In this document: piece after piece, positions 46,546 to 56,258 of the stretch | Numbering within the stretch: position 1 is the first letter of the stretch | Layout of the letters: each line of letters begins with the position of its first letter | Position numbers and translations under genes: made by a program | The notes under the pieces: generated by a model | The model's input: only the letters and a program-made list of their open reading frames with translations | Told to the model about the DNA's origin: nothing | The model's database searches: none | NCBI RefSeq assembly: GCF_004793635.1 | Contig: NZ_SRXV01000003.1 | Location: 496,001 to 560,000 of the forward strand | Direction of reading: 5' to 3' | Source: Marinicauda pacifica | GTDB lineage: Bacteria > Pseudomonadota > Alphaproteobacteria > Caulobacterales > Maricaulaceae | Length of the DNA: 64,000 bases

Positions 46546-48858
46546 ATGAGCGACCGCAAATCCAAGATCGACGACGACGAAGCCCTGTCCTTCCACCGGT
46601 ATCCGGAACCGGGGAAGATCGCTCTGCGCGCGACCAAGCCGATGGCGACCCAGCGCGACCTGTCCCTGGCCTATTCGCCGGGCGTTGCCGCGCCGGTCCG
46701 GGCCATCGCGGAGAACGAAGATGCAGTCTACGACTATACGTCAAAAGGCAATTTCGTCGCCGTGATCTCGAACGGCACCGCCATTCTGGGGCTCGGCGAT
46801 CTTGGCGCAATGGCCTCCAAGCCGGTGATGGAAGGCAAGGCGGTCCTGTTCAAGCGCTTTGCCGATGTCGATGCGATGGACATCGAGGTCGAGGAAAACG
46901 ACCCCGAGGCCTTCATCGAATGCGTCCGCCGTTTCGGGCGCACCTTCGGCGGGATCAATCTTGAAGACATCAAGGGGCCCGATTGCTTCATCATCGAGGA
47001 AAAACTTCGCGAATACCTCGACATCCCGGTCTTTCACGATGACCAGCATGGCACGGCCATCATCTCGGTCGCCGGCATCATCAATGCGTGCGAGCTGACC
47101 GGGCGCAATCTGGAAGACCTCAAAGTCGTGGTGAACGGTGCGGGCGCGGCGGGTATCGCCGTGCTCGAGCTTCTCAAGGCGATGGGCGTGCGCGGTCAGA
47201 ACGCGATTTTGTGCGACTCCAAGGGTGTCATCTACAAAGGCCGCGAAGGCGGCATGAATCAGTGGAAGTCGGCTCACGCAGCAGACACGCAGGCCCGCAC
47301 GCTGGAAGAGGCGCTCGACGGCGCCGATTGCTTCATCGGCCTGTCGGTCAAGGGCGCGGTGGACAAGAAGATGGTCAAGTCCATGGCCGCCGACCCGATC
47401 ATCTTCGCCATGGCCAATCCCGATCCGGAGATCACGCCCGAAGAAGTGCGCGAGGCTCGCTCGGATGCCATCATGGCCACCGGGCGTTCCGATTATCCCA
47501 ACCAGGTCAATAACGTGCTGGGCTTCCCCTATATCTTCCGGGGCGCGCTCGATGTGCGCGCGCGCACCATCAACGAGGAGATGAAGATCGCCGCGGCCCG
47601 CGCGCTCGCCGCCCTCGCCCGCGAAGACGTCCCCGACGAGGTCGCCGCTGCCTATCACGGCGCGCGTCCCACCTTCGGGCGCGACTACATCATCCCCGCC
47701 CCGTTCGATCCCCGCCTGATCAGCTATGTGCCGCCCTTCGTCGCCCAGGCCGCAATCGATAGCGGCGTGGCGCGCAAGCCGATTTCGGACATGGCCGGTT
47801 ACAAGGCCGCGCTGGCCCGCCGGCTCGATCCGACGGCAGCCATCCTGCAATCGATCCAGGACGAGGTCCGCTCTCGGCCGAAGAAGACCATCGTCTTCGC
47901 GGAGGGCGAGGAGCCGAGCGTGATCCGCGCCGCCTTCGCCTTCCAGAACCAGGAGCTGGGCGAGGCCATCCTGATCGGCCGGGAAGAGACCACGAAGGCC
48001 AATATGCGCCTGGTCGGCGTACCCGAGGACGCGATCCGCATCGTCAATGCCCGCCTGTCCGACCGCAATGCTGACTATGCCGACTGGCTTCACAAGCGCC
48101 TGCAACGCCGGGGTTACCTGAAGCGGGACGTGCAACGCCTGGTCAATAACGACCGCAACGTCTTTGCCGCCTGCATGGTCGCGGGCGGCCAGGCTGACGG
48201 CATGGTCACCGGCACCACGCGGAACTACGCGCAGGCGCTCAGCGACGTCCAGCTTGCGCTCGATCCGCGCGCCGGCGAGCGGGTGATGGGAATGAGCCTT
48301 GTGCTGAGCCAGGGCCGCACCCTGTTCATCGCCGACACCAACGTGACCGAGTTTCCGGCCGCAGACGCACTGGCCGACATGGCCTGCGAAGCCGCGGCGG
48401 CCGCGCGCCGCTTCGGCGTCGAGCCGCGCGTGGCGATGCTGTCCTATTCCACATTCGGCAATCCGGCCGGCGATCGCGCGGAGAAGATCCAGGATGCGGT
48501 CCGCCTTCTCGATGCGCGCTCGGTGGATTTCGAATACGAGGGCGAGATGAACGCCGATGTGGCCCTCGACCCCGACCACCGGCGCATCTACCCGTTCTCG
48601 CGCCTGTCCGGTCCGGCCAACATCCTGATTATGCCGGCCATCCACTCCGCCTCGATCTCGACCAAGCTGCTCAGGGCCGCAGGCGGCGCGACCGTGCTCG
48701 GACCGATGCTCCTGGGTCTGGAAAAGCCGGTTCAGATTGCACGCCTGGGCGCCGGGGTTTCCGACCTGCTCACCCTGGCGGTGCTGGCTGCCCATGACCT
48801 CTCAGCCGAAGCCGCGGCCGAGGAGGCCGCCGCCCGCCGCCAGGCCGGCTCGGAGTAA
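46546..48858 (+). CDS. maeB: NADP-dependent malic enzyme with phosphotransacetylase domain
   Basis: 770-aa fusion that decarboxylates malate to pyruvate with NADP reduction. Residues 1-430 are malic enzyme (FHDDQHGTAI, GAGAAGIAVLELL nucleotide fold, ATGRSDYPNQVNNVLGFP). The C-terminal 330 residues are a phosphotransacetylase-like domain, usually regulatory. The length is typical of MaeB. Divergent from mutS, ending 4 bases from the convergent AmpG gene. Confidence 0.96.
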   Translation: MSDRKSKIDDDEALSFHRYPEPGKIALRATKPMATQRDLSLAYSPGVAAPVRAIAENEDAVYDYTSKGNFVAVISNGTAILGLGDLGAMASKPVMEGKAVLFKRFADVDAMDIEVEENDPEAFIECVRRFGRTFGGINLEDIKGPDCFIIEEKLREYLDIPVFHDDQHGTAIISVAGIINACELTGRNLEDLKVVVNGAGAAGIAVLELLKAMGVRGQNAILCDSKGVIYKGREGGMNQWKSAHAADTQARTLEEALDGADCFIGLSVKGAVDKKMVKSMAADPIIFAMANPDPEITPEEVREARSDAIMATGRSDYPNQVNNVLGFPYIFRGALDVRARTINEEMKIAAARALAALAREDVPDEVAAAYHGARPTFGRDYIIPAPFDPRLISYVPPFVAQAAIDSGVARKPISDMAGYKAALARRLDPTAAILQSIQDEVRSRPKKTIVFAEGEEPSVIRAAFAFQNQELGEAILIGREETTKANMRLVGVPEDAIRIVNARLSDRNADYADWLHKRLQRRGYLKRDVQRLVNNDRNVFAACMVAGGQADGMVTGTTRNYAQALSDVQLALDPRAGERVMGMSLVLSQGRTLFIADTNVTEFPAADALADMACEAAAAARRFGVEPRVAMLSYSTFGNPAGDRAEKIQDAVRLLDARSVDFEYEGEMNADVALDPDHRRIYPFSRLSGPANILIMPAIHSASISTKLLRAAGGATVLGPMLLGLEKPVQIARLGAGVSDLLTLAVLAAHDLSAEAAAEEAAARRQAGSE

Positions 48859-48862
48859 AGCG

Positions 48863-50272
48863 CTAGCCCTTCTCGGGCGGGTCGGCCGGTTCGCCGGTCG
48901 GCCCCGTGGCCGCCTCTGGGCTGTCGGCGCGGGCGTCTCCCGTGCGCCGCTCGGCAAAGCGATGCTCACCGCGCGCCGCTTTGGATCCCAAAGTGACGAC
49001 GAACACAAGCAGCGCCGCCGCGGGCAGGGTCCAGGCGGCGGTGATGGCGAAAAACGCCACATAGCCGACCGCATCGGCCAAGAGACCGGAGAAGCCGGAC
49101 AGGAATTTGGCGAAGAAGCCGTAGAAGGAGCTGAGCAGCGCGTACTGCGTCGCCGCGTTCTCCGGGTCCACGAGGCTGGACAGATAGGCGATGAAGACGG
49201 TCGTCACGAAGCCGCCAGCGAGATTATCGCCGACGATTGCGATAGAGAGCTTCCACACATCCTCGGCATTGGCGGTCGCCGCCAGCCAGGCATAGGCGCC
49301 ATTGGTCACGAAGGTGATGACCAGTCCGATGATCAAGGCCTTCATCAGGCCAAAGCGGAACGCGGCCACACCCCCCAGGAACAGGCCGAAAATCGTCGCC
49401 ACGAGGCCGGGTCCGCCCTGAACCCCGCCGACAATCTCCTTCGCGAACCCGATGTCGGAATAAAGCGGGCTGGCCATGACGCCCATCGTGAAGTCGGACA
49501 GGCGATAGATCGCAACCAACGCCAGAACCGGGATGAACCACAGGCCGAGCCGGCCCAGCATTTGGCGGAAGGGCTCGACGACGGCCTTGCCCACCTTCAC
49601 CGCGAAATTGCCCGAGAGGGCGCGGCGCGCCTCTCCGGTGGCGGGCTCCTTCATGAGGAAGACCAGCCCCGCCGACAGCGCCATCGCCGACGCCATCGCC
49701 AGGAAGGACCAGTTCCAGTCCGTCCAGCCGGCAATGGCAAGCCCCAGCCCGGACGTCATGTAGGCAACGCGGTAGCCCAGCGAATAGGCCGCGGCCATGT
49801 TCGCCTGCATCTCGTTGGGCGCCGATTCGATGCGCCAGGCATCGATGGCCACATCCAGCGTCGCGCCCGAATAGGCCAGCAGGATCGCCCCGATGGCGAC
49901 CGGGAGGAGGCCGGCGGACGGATCGGTCTGCGAGATGATGACAAGCGCGATCACCGTGCCGGTAATCGCCGTGACGATCCACGAGCGGCGCGGACCCAGC
50001 AGCTTGTGCAGGCCGGGAATCTGGACGCGGTCGATCACCGGGGCCCAGAGAAATTTCAGCGTATAGGACAGCGTGACCCAGTAGAAGAAACCGATGGTCG
50101 AGCGCTCGATACCGCTATCGCGGAGCCAGAAGCTGAGCTTCTGGAACACCATGTAGAGCGGCAGGCCGGACGCGAAGCCCAGCACCAGCATCGAGAGCAT
50201 GACTGGCGTGAAGTAGACGCGCACGGTCTGCTTCCAGTCCCGTTCCGTCGCGTCAAGATGCGTCTCGGCCAT
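48863..50272 (-). CDS. AmpG-like muropeptide/MFS permease
   Basis: 469-aa inner-membrane transporter of the AmpG branch of the MFS. The start YFTPVMLSMLVLGFASGLPLYMVFQKLSFWLRD and the GATLDVAIDAWRIE segment are typical; 12-14 spans follow and a hydrophilic acidic tail ends the protein. AmpG carries anhydro-muropeptides into the cytoplasm for peptidoglycan recycling. I cannot exclude another PAT-family substrate. Confidence 0.85.
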   Translation of the reverse strand: MAETHLDATERDWKQTVRVYFTPVMLSMLVLGFASGLPLYMVFQKLSFWLRDSGIERSTIGFFYWVTLSYTLKFLWAPVIDRVQIPGLHKLLGPRRSWIVTAITGTVIALVIISQTDPSAGLLPVAIGAILLAYSGATLDVAIDAWRIESAPNEMQANMAAAYSLGYRVAYMTSGLGLAIAGWTDWNWSFLAMASAMALSAGLVFLMKEPATGEARRALSGNFAVKVGKAVVEPFRQMLGRLGLWFIPVLALVAIYRLSDFTMGVMASPLYSDIGFAKEIVGGVQGGPGLVATIFGLFLGGVAAFRFGLMKALIIGLVITFVTNGAYAWLAATANAEDVWKLSIAIVGDNLAGGFVTTVFIAYLSSLVDPENAATQYALLSSFYGFFAKFLSGFSGLLADAVGYVAFFAITAAWTLPAAALLVFVVTLGSKAARGEHRFAERRTGDARADSPEAATGPTGEPADPPEKG

Positions 50273-50310
50273 GCGGCTGCCTGCTCTGATCGGTGTCGTC
50301 TGGTTTCAGG

Positions 50311-52206
50311 TCAGCCGACCCTTGCCCGGTTTTCCCGCGGGCACAAGCGCGCAAGCGCATCGCACAGGCGCTCCTGATCGAGCGGCTTGGACAGGAACTC
50401 GTCCATGCCCGCGTCCAGGCACTCGGCCCGGTCTGCTTCGGTGGCATTGGCGGTCAGAGCGAGGATCGGCACCGTCCGGCCATGGGGAAGCGCGCGTATC
50501 CGGCGTGCCGCCTCCCGGCCGTCGAGCCTGGGCATGCGCAAGTCCAGCAAGACGGCGTCGAACACCTGCTCGCTGACCGCGTCGACGGCGGCCTGCCCGT
50601 CTGCGACCCGCACCGGGCGAGCGCCCAGGCGCGCCAGGATGCGTTCCCCGATCAACCCGTTTACCGGATCGTCCTCGGCAACCAGGATCGTGTATCCGGC
50701 GAGCCGCCCGTCGGGTCGGGGCGCGGCAAGCGGGGGCGGTACCGGCCCGGGCCGCCCCGAGGTCAGCGCTGAGGGTGCCGTGCGGCAGGCATACTCGGCC
50801 AGCGAGCGGGCGCGAACAGGGGCGACAAGCCAGCCATCAATCCCCTCGGGCCGCTGGTCGGTCGTAAACTGGTCCTTGGTGGACGGTCGCGCCAGGGCGA
50901 GGACCCGGATCGGGTCCTGCGCGGCGCGCAGGGCTGCTGCGTGCGCGGCCCAGGCTTCATCGAGCACCAGAACAGCGGCGCCTTTCGCCTGCGAGAGACA
51001 GTCTGCAATCGCGTCCGGATCGGCAATCGGAGAGGTGCGCGCGCCAAGCGCTGTGGCCTGCAGGGCGATCGCCTGGCGCTGGATCGCGCATGGGCTCGCC
51101 ACGAAGACGTGGCGCCCCGTCAGGCAGGGATCGAGCGTGGCCGGCACCTCCTCGAGAATCGGGAAGGCAAACCAGAAGTGAGAGCCCTTTCCGGGCTCGG
51201 ACGTGAAGCCGACCTCGCCGCCCATCGCTTCAGACAGGCGCTTGACCATGGCCAGGCCCAGGCCCGCCCCGGGCGCATGACTGCGTTCGGCGGCGCCCCG
51301 TTCGAACTGCTCGAACAGGGTGTTCCGGTCTTCCTGCGCAATCCCGGGGCCGGTGTCGGTCACCGAAAGGCGCACCATGTCGTTGGCGCGCTCTGCGCGG
51401 ATCAGGACCCCGCCGGTCTCGGTAAACTTCACTGCGTTGCCGGCCAGGTTGAACAGGACCTGCTTGAGACGGGCGGGGTCGGCTGTGATGCGCGCAGGTA
51501 CATCCGGATCGATGGCATGCGCCAGACTCAGATCTTTCTCGGCAGCGCGGGTCGCGAGGACTTCGCTCAGGTCTTCGATCAGGGCACGAAGATCGACTGG
51601 CTCCTGGCGCAGCTCCAGGCGGCCTGCTTCAAGTCTAGAGAGGTCGAGGATATCGTCGATGAGGGAGAGGGCATGCTCGGCGCTGGAGGTCACCGCATCG
51701 AGATAAGCGGCCTGGTCCGGCTGGAGACGGGTATCGCGTAGCAGGCGCGCTGCACCGAGTGCGCCGGACAACGGCGTGCGCAATTCATGCGTGATCGCTG
51801 CAAAGAAAACCGACTTTCCGCGGGCCGCTTCGCTTAGCGCAGCGCGGGCGCGGCGCTCCTGCGTCACATCGCGGCCCACCGACACGGTACCACCCCCCTC
51901 CAGGGGCGTTTCGGTCCATTCGATCCAGGCTTCCCCTCGCCGGGTAGCCATCGCGACATCGTAACGCCGCGATTCACCGAGTTTCTGAGATCCCAGCGCC
52001 GATGCGAACCAGCGTCCGGTCCAGTCCGGCCGCGCCCCGCCGAAGGCGTCGAGAAAGGCCTGATTGACCTCGGTCAGCCGGCCCGAGCAGTCGCGCACCA
52101 TGACCAGCTCGCCCATCGAATCGAAGATGGCGCGCAGATCCGTCCTGTCCGTCACGGCGGGCGGTTCGGAGTCCGGCGCGCAATGGGGTGGGCGATCACG
52201 GGTCAT
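50311..52206 (-). CDS. Hybrid sensor histidine kinase
   Basis: 631-aa soluble hybrid kinase. A PAS domain (about 20-115) is followed by HisKA with phosphorylatable His140 (ITHELRTPLSG), HATPase with N box FNLAGNAVKFT, G1 DTGPGI and G2 GLGLAM, a region about 355-480 with a receiver-like shape but no clear phospho-acceptor Asp (HVFVASPCAIQ), and a true C-terminal receiver with Asp555 (VLLDLRMPRLDG) and Lys near LSKPL. No membrane span is seen, so it senses a cytoplasmic cue. No partner response regulator or phosphotransferase gene is nearby. Confidence 0.93.
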   Translation of the reverse strand: MTRDRPPHCAPDSEPPAVTDRTDLRAIFDSMGELVMVRDCSGRLTEVNQAFLDAFGGARPDWTGRWFASALGSQKLGESRRYDVAMATRRGEAWIEWTETPLEGGGTVSVGRDVTQERRARAALSEAARGKSVFFAAITHELRTPLSGALGAARLLRDTRLQPDQAAYLDAVTSSAEHALSLIDDILDLSRLEAGRLELRQEPVDLRALIEDLSEVLATRAAEKDLSLAHAIDPDVPARITADPARLKQVLFNLAGNAVKFTETGGVLIRAERANDMVRLSVTDTGPGIAQEDRNTLFEQFERGAAERSHAPGAGLGLAMVKRLSEAMGGEVGFTSEPGKGSHFWFAFPILEEVPATLDPCLTGRHVFVASPCAIQRQAIALQATALGARTSPIADPDAIADCLSQAKGAAVLVLDEAWAAHAAALRAAQDPIRVLALARPSTKDQFTTDQRPEGIDGWLVAPVRARSLAEYACRTAPSALTSGRPGPVPPPLAAPRPDGRLAGYTILVAEDDPVNGLIGERILARLGARPVRVADGQAAVDAVSEQVFDAVLLDLRMPRLDGREAARRIRALPHGRTVPILALTANATEADRAECLDAGMDEFLSKPLDQERLCDALARLCPRENRARVG

Positions 52207-52350
52207 GGACTAGCTTCTAGCGCGCGCCGCGTTAAGGAATCTTGGATGCGGTCGGGACTGGCCCCGGACGCACCCGCCTTGACGGGTCGGGTCACTGCGA
52301 CATGATGCCGGCGCAAAGACGACCGTTCACACGATCCGGGGAAGATTCAC

Positions 52351-53724
52351 ATGATTCGCGTTGCTGCCTCGCTTGGCTTGCTTGCCGCCATGCCCGCTCT
52401 CGCTCAGGAGGAGGCTCCGGCCCCGGGCGAGGTGATGGCGGTCTACGACATCGTCGATTCGGTTTCGGCCGGGCGCATAGAATCGGACATCCGCACGCTT
52501 GTGGACTTCGGGACCCGGCACACCGCATCGCAGACGGAGTCCGCAACACGCGGCATCGGCGCCGCACGGCGCTGGATTCATGACGAGTTCGAACGCATCT
52601 CTGCCGAATGCGGCGGCTGCCTGGAGGTCGTCTACGTCTCCGACACGATTTCTGGTGAAACGCGCCTTCCCGAACCGGTCGAGGTCGTTTCGGTTCTCGC
52701 CATCCAGCGTGGCACCCTCGATCCGGACCGTGTGGTCATGATGAGCGGGGACATCGACAGCCGCGTCAGCGACGTGATGGACGCCGAGTCGGACTCGCCC
52801 GGCGCCAATGACAATGCGTCCGGAGTGGCGGGGGCGATCGAGGCCGCGCGCGTACTCAGCCAGCATGAATTTGCCGGCACCATCGTCTACGCGGCGCTGG
52901 CTGGCGAAGAGCAGGGTCTGTTCGGCGGCGAGATCGTTGCCGACTGGGCGCTTGAGCAGGGCTGGCGCATCAAGGGTGTGCTCAACAACGACATGATCGG
53001 CAATATCGCCGGCATTGACGGCGTGATCGACAACTCAACCATCCGGGTATTCTCCGAGGGTACCCGCGCGGCGGAGACCGAGGAAGAAGCCCGCCGGCGC
53101 CGCTTTACCGGCGGAGAGGTGGATTCCGCGTCGCGCAACCTGGCGCGCTATATTGACCGGGTCGCCGACCAGTATGTGCGCAATCTCGATGTCATGATGG
53201 TCTACCGCCTCGACCGGTTTGGCCGCGGTGGGCACCACCGTCCCTTCAACGCCGTTGGCATTCCCGGGGTCCGCCTGATGGAGACCCACGAACATTATGA
53301 CCGGCAGCATCAGGACCTGCGCAATGAAGACGGTCGGCACTACGGCGATACGATCGACTTCGTGGACTTCGACTATGCCGCCAAGGCCACGGCGCTCAAC
53401 GCGGCCACGCTCGCCCTGCTCGCCGGGGCGCCGCCCATCCCGGCCAACGTGCAGGTCGAAGGCGCGGTCAGCCCGGACACCACGTTGAGCTGGGACATGC
53501 CAGAGGGTGAAGCCGCAGCCAATCTGGCTGGCTACCGGGTACACTGGCGCCTGACCGACCAGCCGCAATGGACCCATAGCCGGTGGGTGGGCCGCACCTC
53601 CAGCTACACGCTGGAGAATGTCGTCATCGACAATTATTTCTTCGGCGTTTCGGCCGTCGCCGAGGACGGATCGCAAACCCCGGTGGTCTTCCCCGGTGCC
53701 GCCGGCAGCTTCGGCGCCTACTGA
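52351..53724 (+). CDS. Secreted M28-family metallopeptidase
   Basis: 457-aa exported peptidase. The signal peptide (MIRVAASLGLLAAMPALA-Q) is followed by the M28 catalytic domain: GDIDSR (133-138), PGANDNASG with metal ligand Asp154, AGEEQGLFGG with Glu186/187, and NNDMIGN. The usual first zinc ligand His of GHxDS is Asp134 here. A C-terminal fibronectin III-like domain (about 370-445) ends the protein. Likely a periplasmic or secreted aminopeptidase. The gene is single and divergent from the histidine kinase gene. Confidence 0.9.
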   Translation: MIRVAASLGLLAAMPALAQEEAPAPGEVMAVYDIVDSVSAGRIESDIRTLVDFGTRHTASQTESATRGIGAARRWIHDEFERISAECGGCLEVVYVSDTISGETRLPEPVEVVSVLAIQRGTLDPDRVVMMSGDIDSRVSDVMDAESDSPGANDNASGVAGAIEAARVLSQHEFAGTIVYAALAGEEQGLFGGEIVADWALEQGWRIKGVLNNDMIGNIAGIDGVIDNSTIRVFSEGTRAAETEEEARRRRFTGGEVDSASRNLARYIDRVADQYVRNLDVMMVYRLDRFGRGGHHRPFNAVGIPGVRLMETHEHYDRQHQDLRNEDGRHYGDTIDFVDFDYAAKATALNAATLALLAGAPPIPANVQVEGAVSPDTTLSWDMPEGEAAANLAGYRVHWRLTDQPQWTHSRWVGRTSSYTLENVVIDNYFFGVSAVAEDGSQTPVVFPGAAGSFGAY

Positions 53725-53772
53725 ACAGGCCGCCCGCGACGCCGGGCCGGCGCAGGGCAGGAGGGTGGTAGC

Positions 53773-55311
53773 CTAGAAGCCGGCTGAGGTCCGTGCTGCC
53801 GGGCGAGAAATCGCCTGGCCGGCCGGCTTCGCGCGCCGCGCACTGAGCGCCTCGGCAATATGGATGCGGCGTACGCCGTCCGCGCCGTCCAGATCGGCAA
53901 TGGTCCGCGCGGTCCGCAGAATGCGGTGATAGCTGCGCGCCGTCAGACCCATTGCTTCGGCGGCCTGAGCGAGCAGCGCGGCGCCGGGTGCGTCCGGTGC
54001 GCAGACCCGGTCCAGGCGTTCGCCGCCCAGATGGGCGTTCAGGCTTCCGCGCGCCATTTGGGTTTCGCGCGCTTGCGCAACGCGGGCCGCACATTCCGCC
54101 GTGCCTTCGGCGGGCCGGGGCAATGCCAGGTCGGCTGGTGTGACCGGTGGAACATCGATCTGCAGATCGATCCGGTCGATCATCGGGCCGGACACCCGGG
54201 CCTGATAGGATTGCGCGCATTTGGGCCCGCGTGCGCAGGCCTGCCCATTCTCCCCGCCCCATCCGCACCGGCAGGGATTCATCGCGGCGATGAGCTGGAA
54301 GCGCGCCGGAAAGCAGACGCGTGAATTGGCACGCACAATAGCGATTTCGCCGGTTTCCAGCGGCTCCCGGAGCGAGTCCAGGACCTGGGGATGAAATTCG
54401 GGAAGCTCGTCGAGAAACAGCACGCCATGATGGGCCAGCGACGCTTCGCCAGGCCTGATCCGGCTTCCGCCCCCCACCATGGCCGCCATCGAGGCGGAGT
54501 GATGCGGGCTGCGGAAGGGCCGCGTCCGGCTGAGCTCCCCGCGATCGAGCATGCCGGCCACGGACTGGATCATCGAGACCTGCAGCAATTCCTCCGCTGT
54601 CAGTGGCGGCAGCAATCCCGGCGCGCGGGAGGCCAGCATCGACTTGCCGGAGCCGGGCGGGCCGACCATGAGCAGATTGTGCCCTCCGGCCATAGCCACT
54701 TCGAGCGCGCGCTTGGCCGTCTCCTGTCCGCGCACATCCCTTAAGTCCTTCACGCCCGGACCGTCGACCAGATCGCCCGGCGCGGGGCGGGCGAGCACCT
54801 GATTGCCCTTGAAATGATTGACGAGCTGGATCAGCGAGCGCGGCGCGAGGATGGGCAGATCGCCGCCCGCCCACGCGGCTTCCGGCCCGCTTGCCTCGGC
54901 ACAGATGAAACCGCACTCGCGTTCGCTGGCGAGCATCGCCGCAGGCAGCGCGCCCGGGCTCGGCGCAATCGACCCGTCCAGCCCGAGCTCGCCCATGGCG
55001 AGATACTCCTGGCCGGCTTCGGGCGGCAGGACCCCGATGGCGACCATCAGGCCGATCGCGACGGGCAGATCGTAATGCGCGCCTTCCTTGGGCCGGTCGG
55101 CAGGCGCCAGATTGACGATGACGCGCTGGCTGGGCAGGGCGAGGCCAATCGCGGCGAATGCGGCCCGCACCCGCTCGCGGCTTTCAGCCACCGCCTTGTC
55201 GGCGAGACCGACAATGTTGAAAGCCGGCAAACCGCCGGCAATCTGGACCTGCACGTCGATCCAGCGCGCTTCGGCGCCTTCAAAGGAGGCTGAAGACGTC
55301 CGCGCTGTCAT
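53773..55311 (-). CDS. comM: ComM/YifB-type magnesium-chelatase-like AAA ATPase
   Basis: 512-aa ring ATPase. An N-terminal Lon-like domain (QIAGGLPAFNIVGLADKAVAES) is followed by the AAA domain with Walker A GPPGSGKSM, Walker B VLFLDELPEF and the SRVCFPARFQL sensor region, then a C-terminal Mg-chelatase-like domain with the PCRCGWGG cysteines. ComM helps branch migration during natural transformation in other bacteria. A strong promoter lies upstream at 55414-55444 and GGAG stands just before the ATG. Confidence 0.95.
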   Translation of the reverse strand: MTARTSSASFEGAEARWIDVQVQIAGGLPAFNIVGLADKAVAESRERVRAAFAAIGLALPSQRVIVNLAPADRPKEGAHYDLPVAIGLMVAIGVLPPEAGQEYLAMGELGLDGSIAPSPGALPAAMLASERECGFICAEASGPEAAWAGGDLPILAPRSLIQLVNHFKGNQVLARPAPGDLVDGPGVKDLRDVRGQETAKRALEVAMAGGHNLLMVGPPGSGKSMLASRAPGLLPPLTAEELLQVSMIQSVAGMLDRGELSRTRPFRSPHHSASMAAMVGGGSRIRPGEASLAHHGVLFLDELPEFHPQVLDSLREPLETGEIAIVRANSRVCFPARFQLIAAMNPCRCGWGGENGQACARGPKCAQSYQARVSGPMIDRIDLQIDVPPVTPADLALPRPAEGTAECAARVAQARETQMARGSLNAHLGGERLDRVCAPDAPGAALLAQAAEAMGLTARSYHRILRTARTIADLDGADGVRRIHIAEALSARRAKPAGQAISRPAARTSAGF

Positions 55312-55413
55312 GACCCTACTCCGCTAAACGCAATTGATGAACGAGCTCGGAAAGTCTCCAAGTTGTCGAATGTTTTCCACAAGCTGAGGGCAACTTTCGA
55401 TCAAAACAAGAAC

Positions 55414-55444
55414 ATTATACGAACGAAGAGTGATTCGATGTCAA
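55414..55444 (-). promoter_or_regulatory. Consensus sigma-70 promoter of comM
   Basis: Minus-strand TTGACA (55444-55439) and TATAAT (55419-55414) are both perfect matches, with a long spacer of 19 bases instead of 17. The predicted transcript would start about 95 bases before comM. Confidence 0.62.
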
Positions 55445-55490
55445 GAAACTTCTTAAATAAATCGCCAAGGTGTTGATAAGTGTAGGCTTA

Positions 55491-55516
55491 CTGCGGCCCG
55501 TAAAAGCGGCCCGCAG
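55491..55516 (-). terminator. Hairpin after the BON-domain lipoprotein gene
   Basis: CTGCGGCC and GGCCCGCAG pair with one bulge around a loop containing TAAAA, 7 bases downstream of the gene stop. No T-run follows, so function as terminator is only likely. Confidence 0.4.
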
Positions 55517-55522
55517 TGGCGG

Positions 55523-56122
55523 TCAACCTGTCGGATCAAGGTCGCAGAGTTCCGCGCGGCGCGCGCCTCGCGGACCGAGTTCCGGCGCTTCGCCGGGCAC
55601 GCGCATCAGCACGACGACCTGCTCCACCCCGTCGACGAGAGAGGCATGACGCGAGGCGCGATCGCGTTCGCCTTCGCTCCGCGCAAAGCCGAGCAGATAG
55701 ACCGTGCCGTTCTGAGTCTCGATATTCATGTTCACGGCGCGCACATCCGCGTCGGAGACCAGGCGTGCACGAATCTGCTGCGTGATCCAGGCGTCGCGCG
55801 CGACCGCGCCGGCACCTTGGCTCGTCCCCACAACCACCTCGTTGACGACGTCCCGCACTCCCGGAGAGGCCCAGGTCACGCATTCGGCATAGACCTTGTC
55901 CTCAGGCCGAGGCACGCGGCCGGACAGGAGCGCGACGCCTTCGGTTACCTCGAGATCGACGCCGTTCAGCGCGTAGCCCTCGGCGCGCAGCATGGTCGAC
56001 TTGATCTGCGTGGAGGCATTGAAATCGTCGATGCTGCGGCCGACCGAGCGGCCGGGCTGAAGCGCGGCGCAGCCGGCAAGCAGGATTGCGGTGCTGAGGG
56101 TTACGGCGATGACACGCAACAT
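55523..56122 (-). CDS. BON-domain lipoprotein
   Basis: 199-aa lipoprotein (signal with lipobox LAGC, Cys18). Two BON domains are visible: about 40-105 (STMLRAEGYALNGVDLEVTEGVALLSG) in pieces and about 115-180 (ITQQIRARLVSDADVRAVNMN, NGTVYLLG). Such proteins (DolP/YraP/OsmY relatives) bind anionic phospholipids and support outer-membrane integrity. The unrelated endonuclease YraN is encoded next door, as in many genomes with the yraN-dolP order. Confidence 0.85.
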   Translation of the reverse strand: MLRVIAVTLSTAILLAGCAALQPGRSVGRSIDDFNASTQIKSTMLRAEGYALNGVDLEVTEGVALLSGRVPRPEDKVYAECVTWASPGVRDVVNEVVVGTSQGAGAVARDAWITQQIRARLVSDADVRAVNMNIETQNGTVYLLGFARSEGERDRASRHASLVDGVEQVVVLMRVPGEAPELGPRGARRAELCDLDPTG

Positions 56123-56258
56123 TTAATGCCTCTTCTCTTCTGTCTTCTGGCGGGCCGGGGGCGGCTCTGGGCGCAGGTCCCCGGTAGACTGAGCCTCACC
56201 TACCGGTCCAATCGGGCAGAGGTAAGGCAAGGCGCCGGCGCGTGAGTGCAAACCCGGT

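Larger units (their letters stand above)
55312..55522. other. AT-rich spacer upstream of comM
   Basis: Contains the comM promoter (55414-55444) and a hairpin at 55491-55516 just beyond the BON gene stop; no gene seen. It is markedly richer in A and T than its surroundings. Confidence 0.6.
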
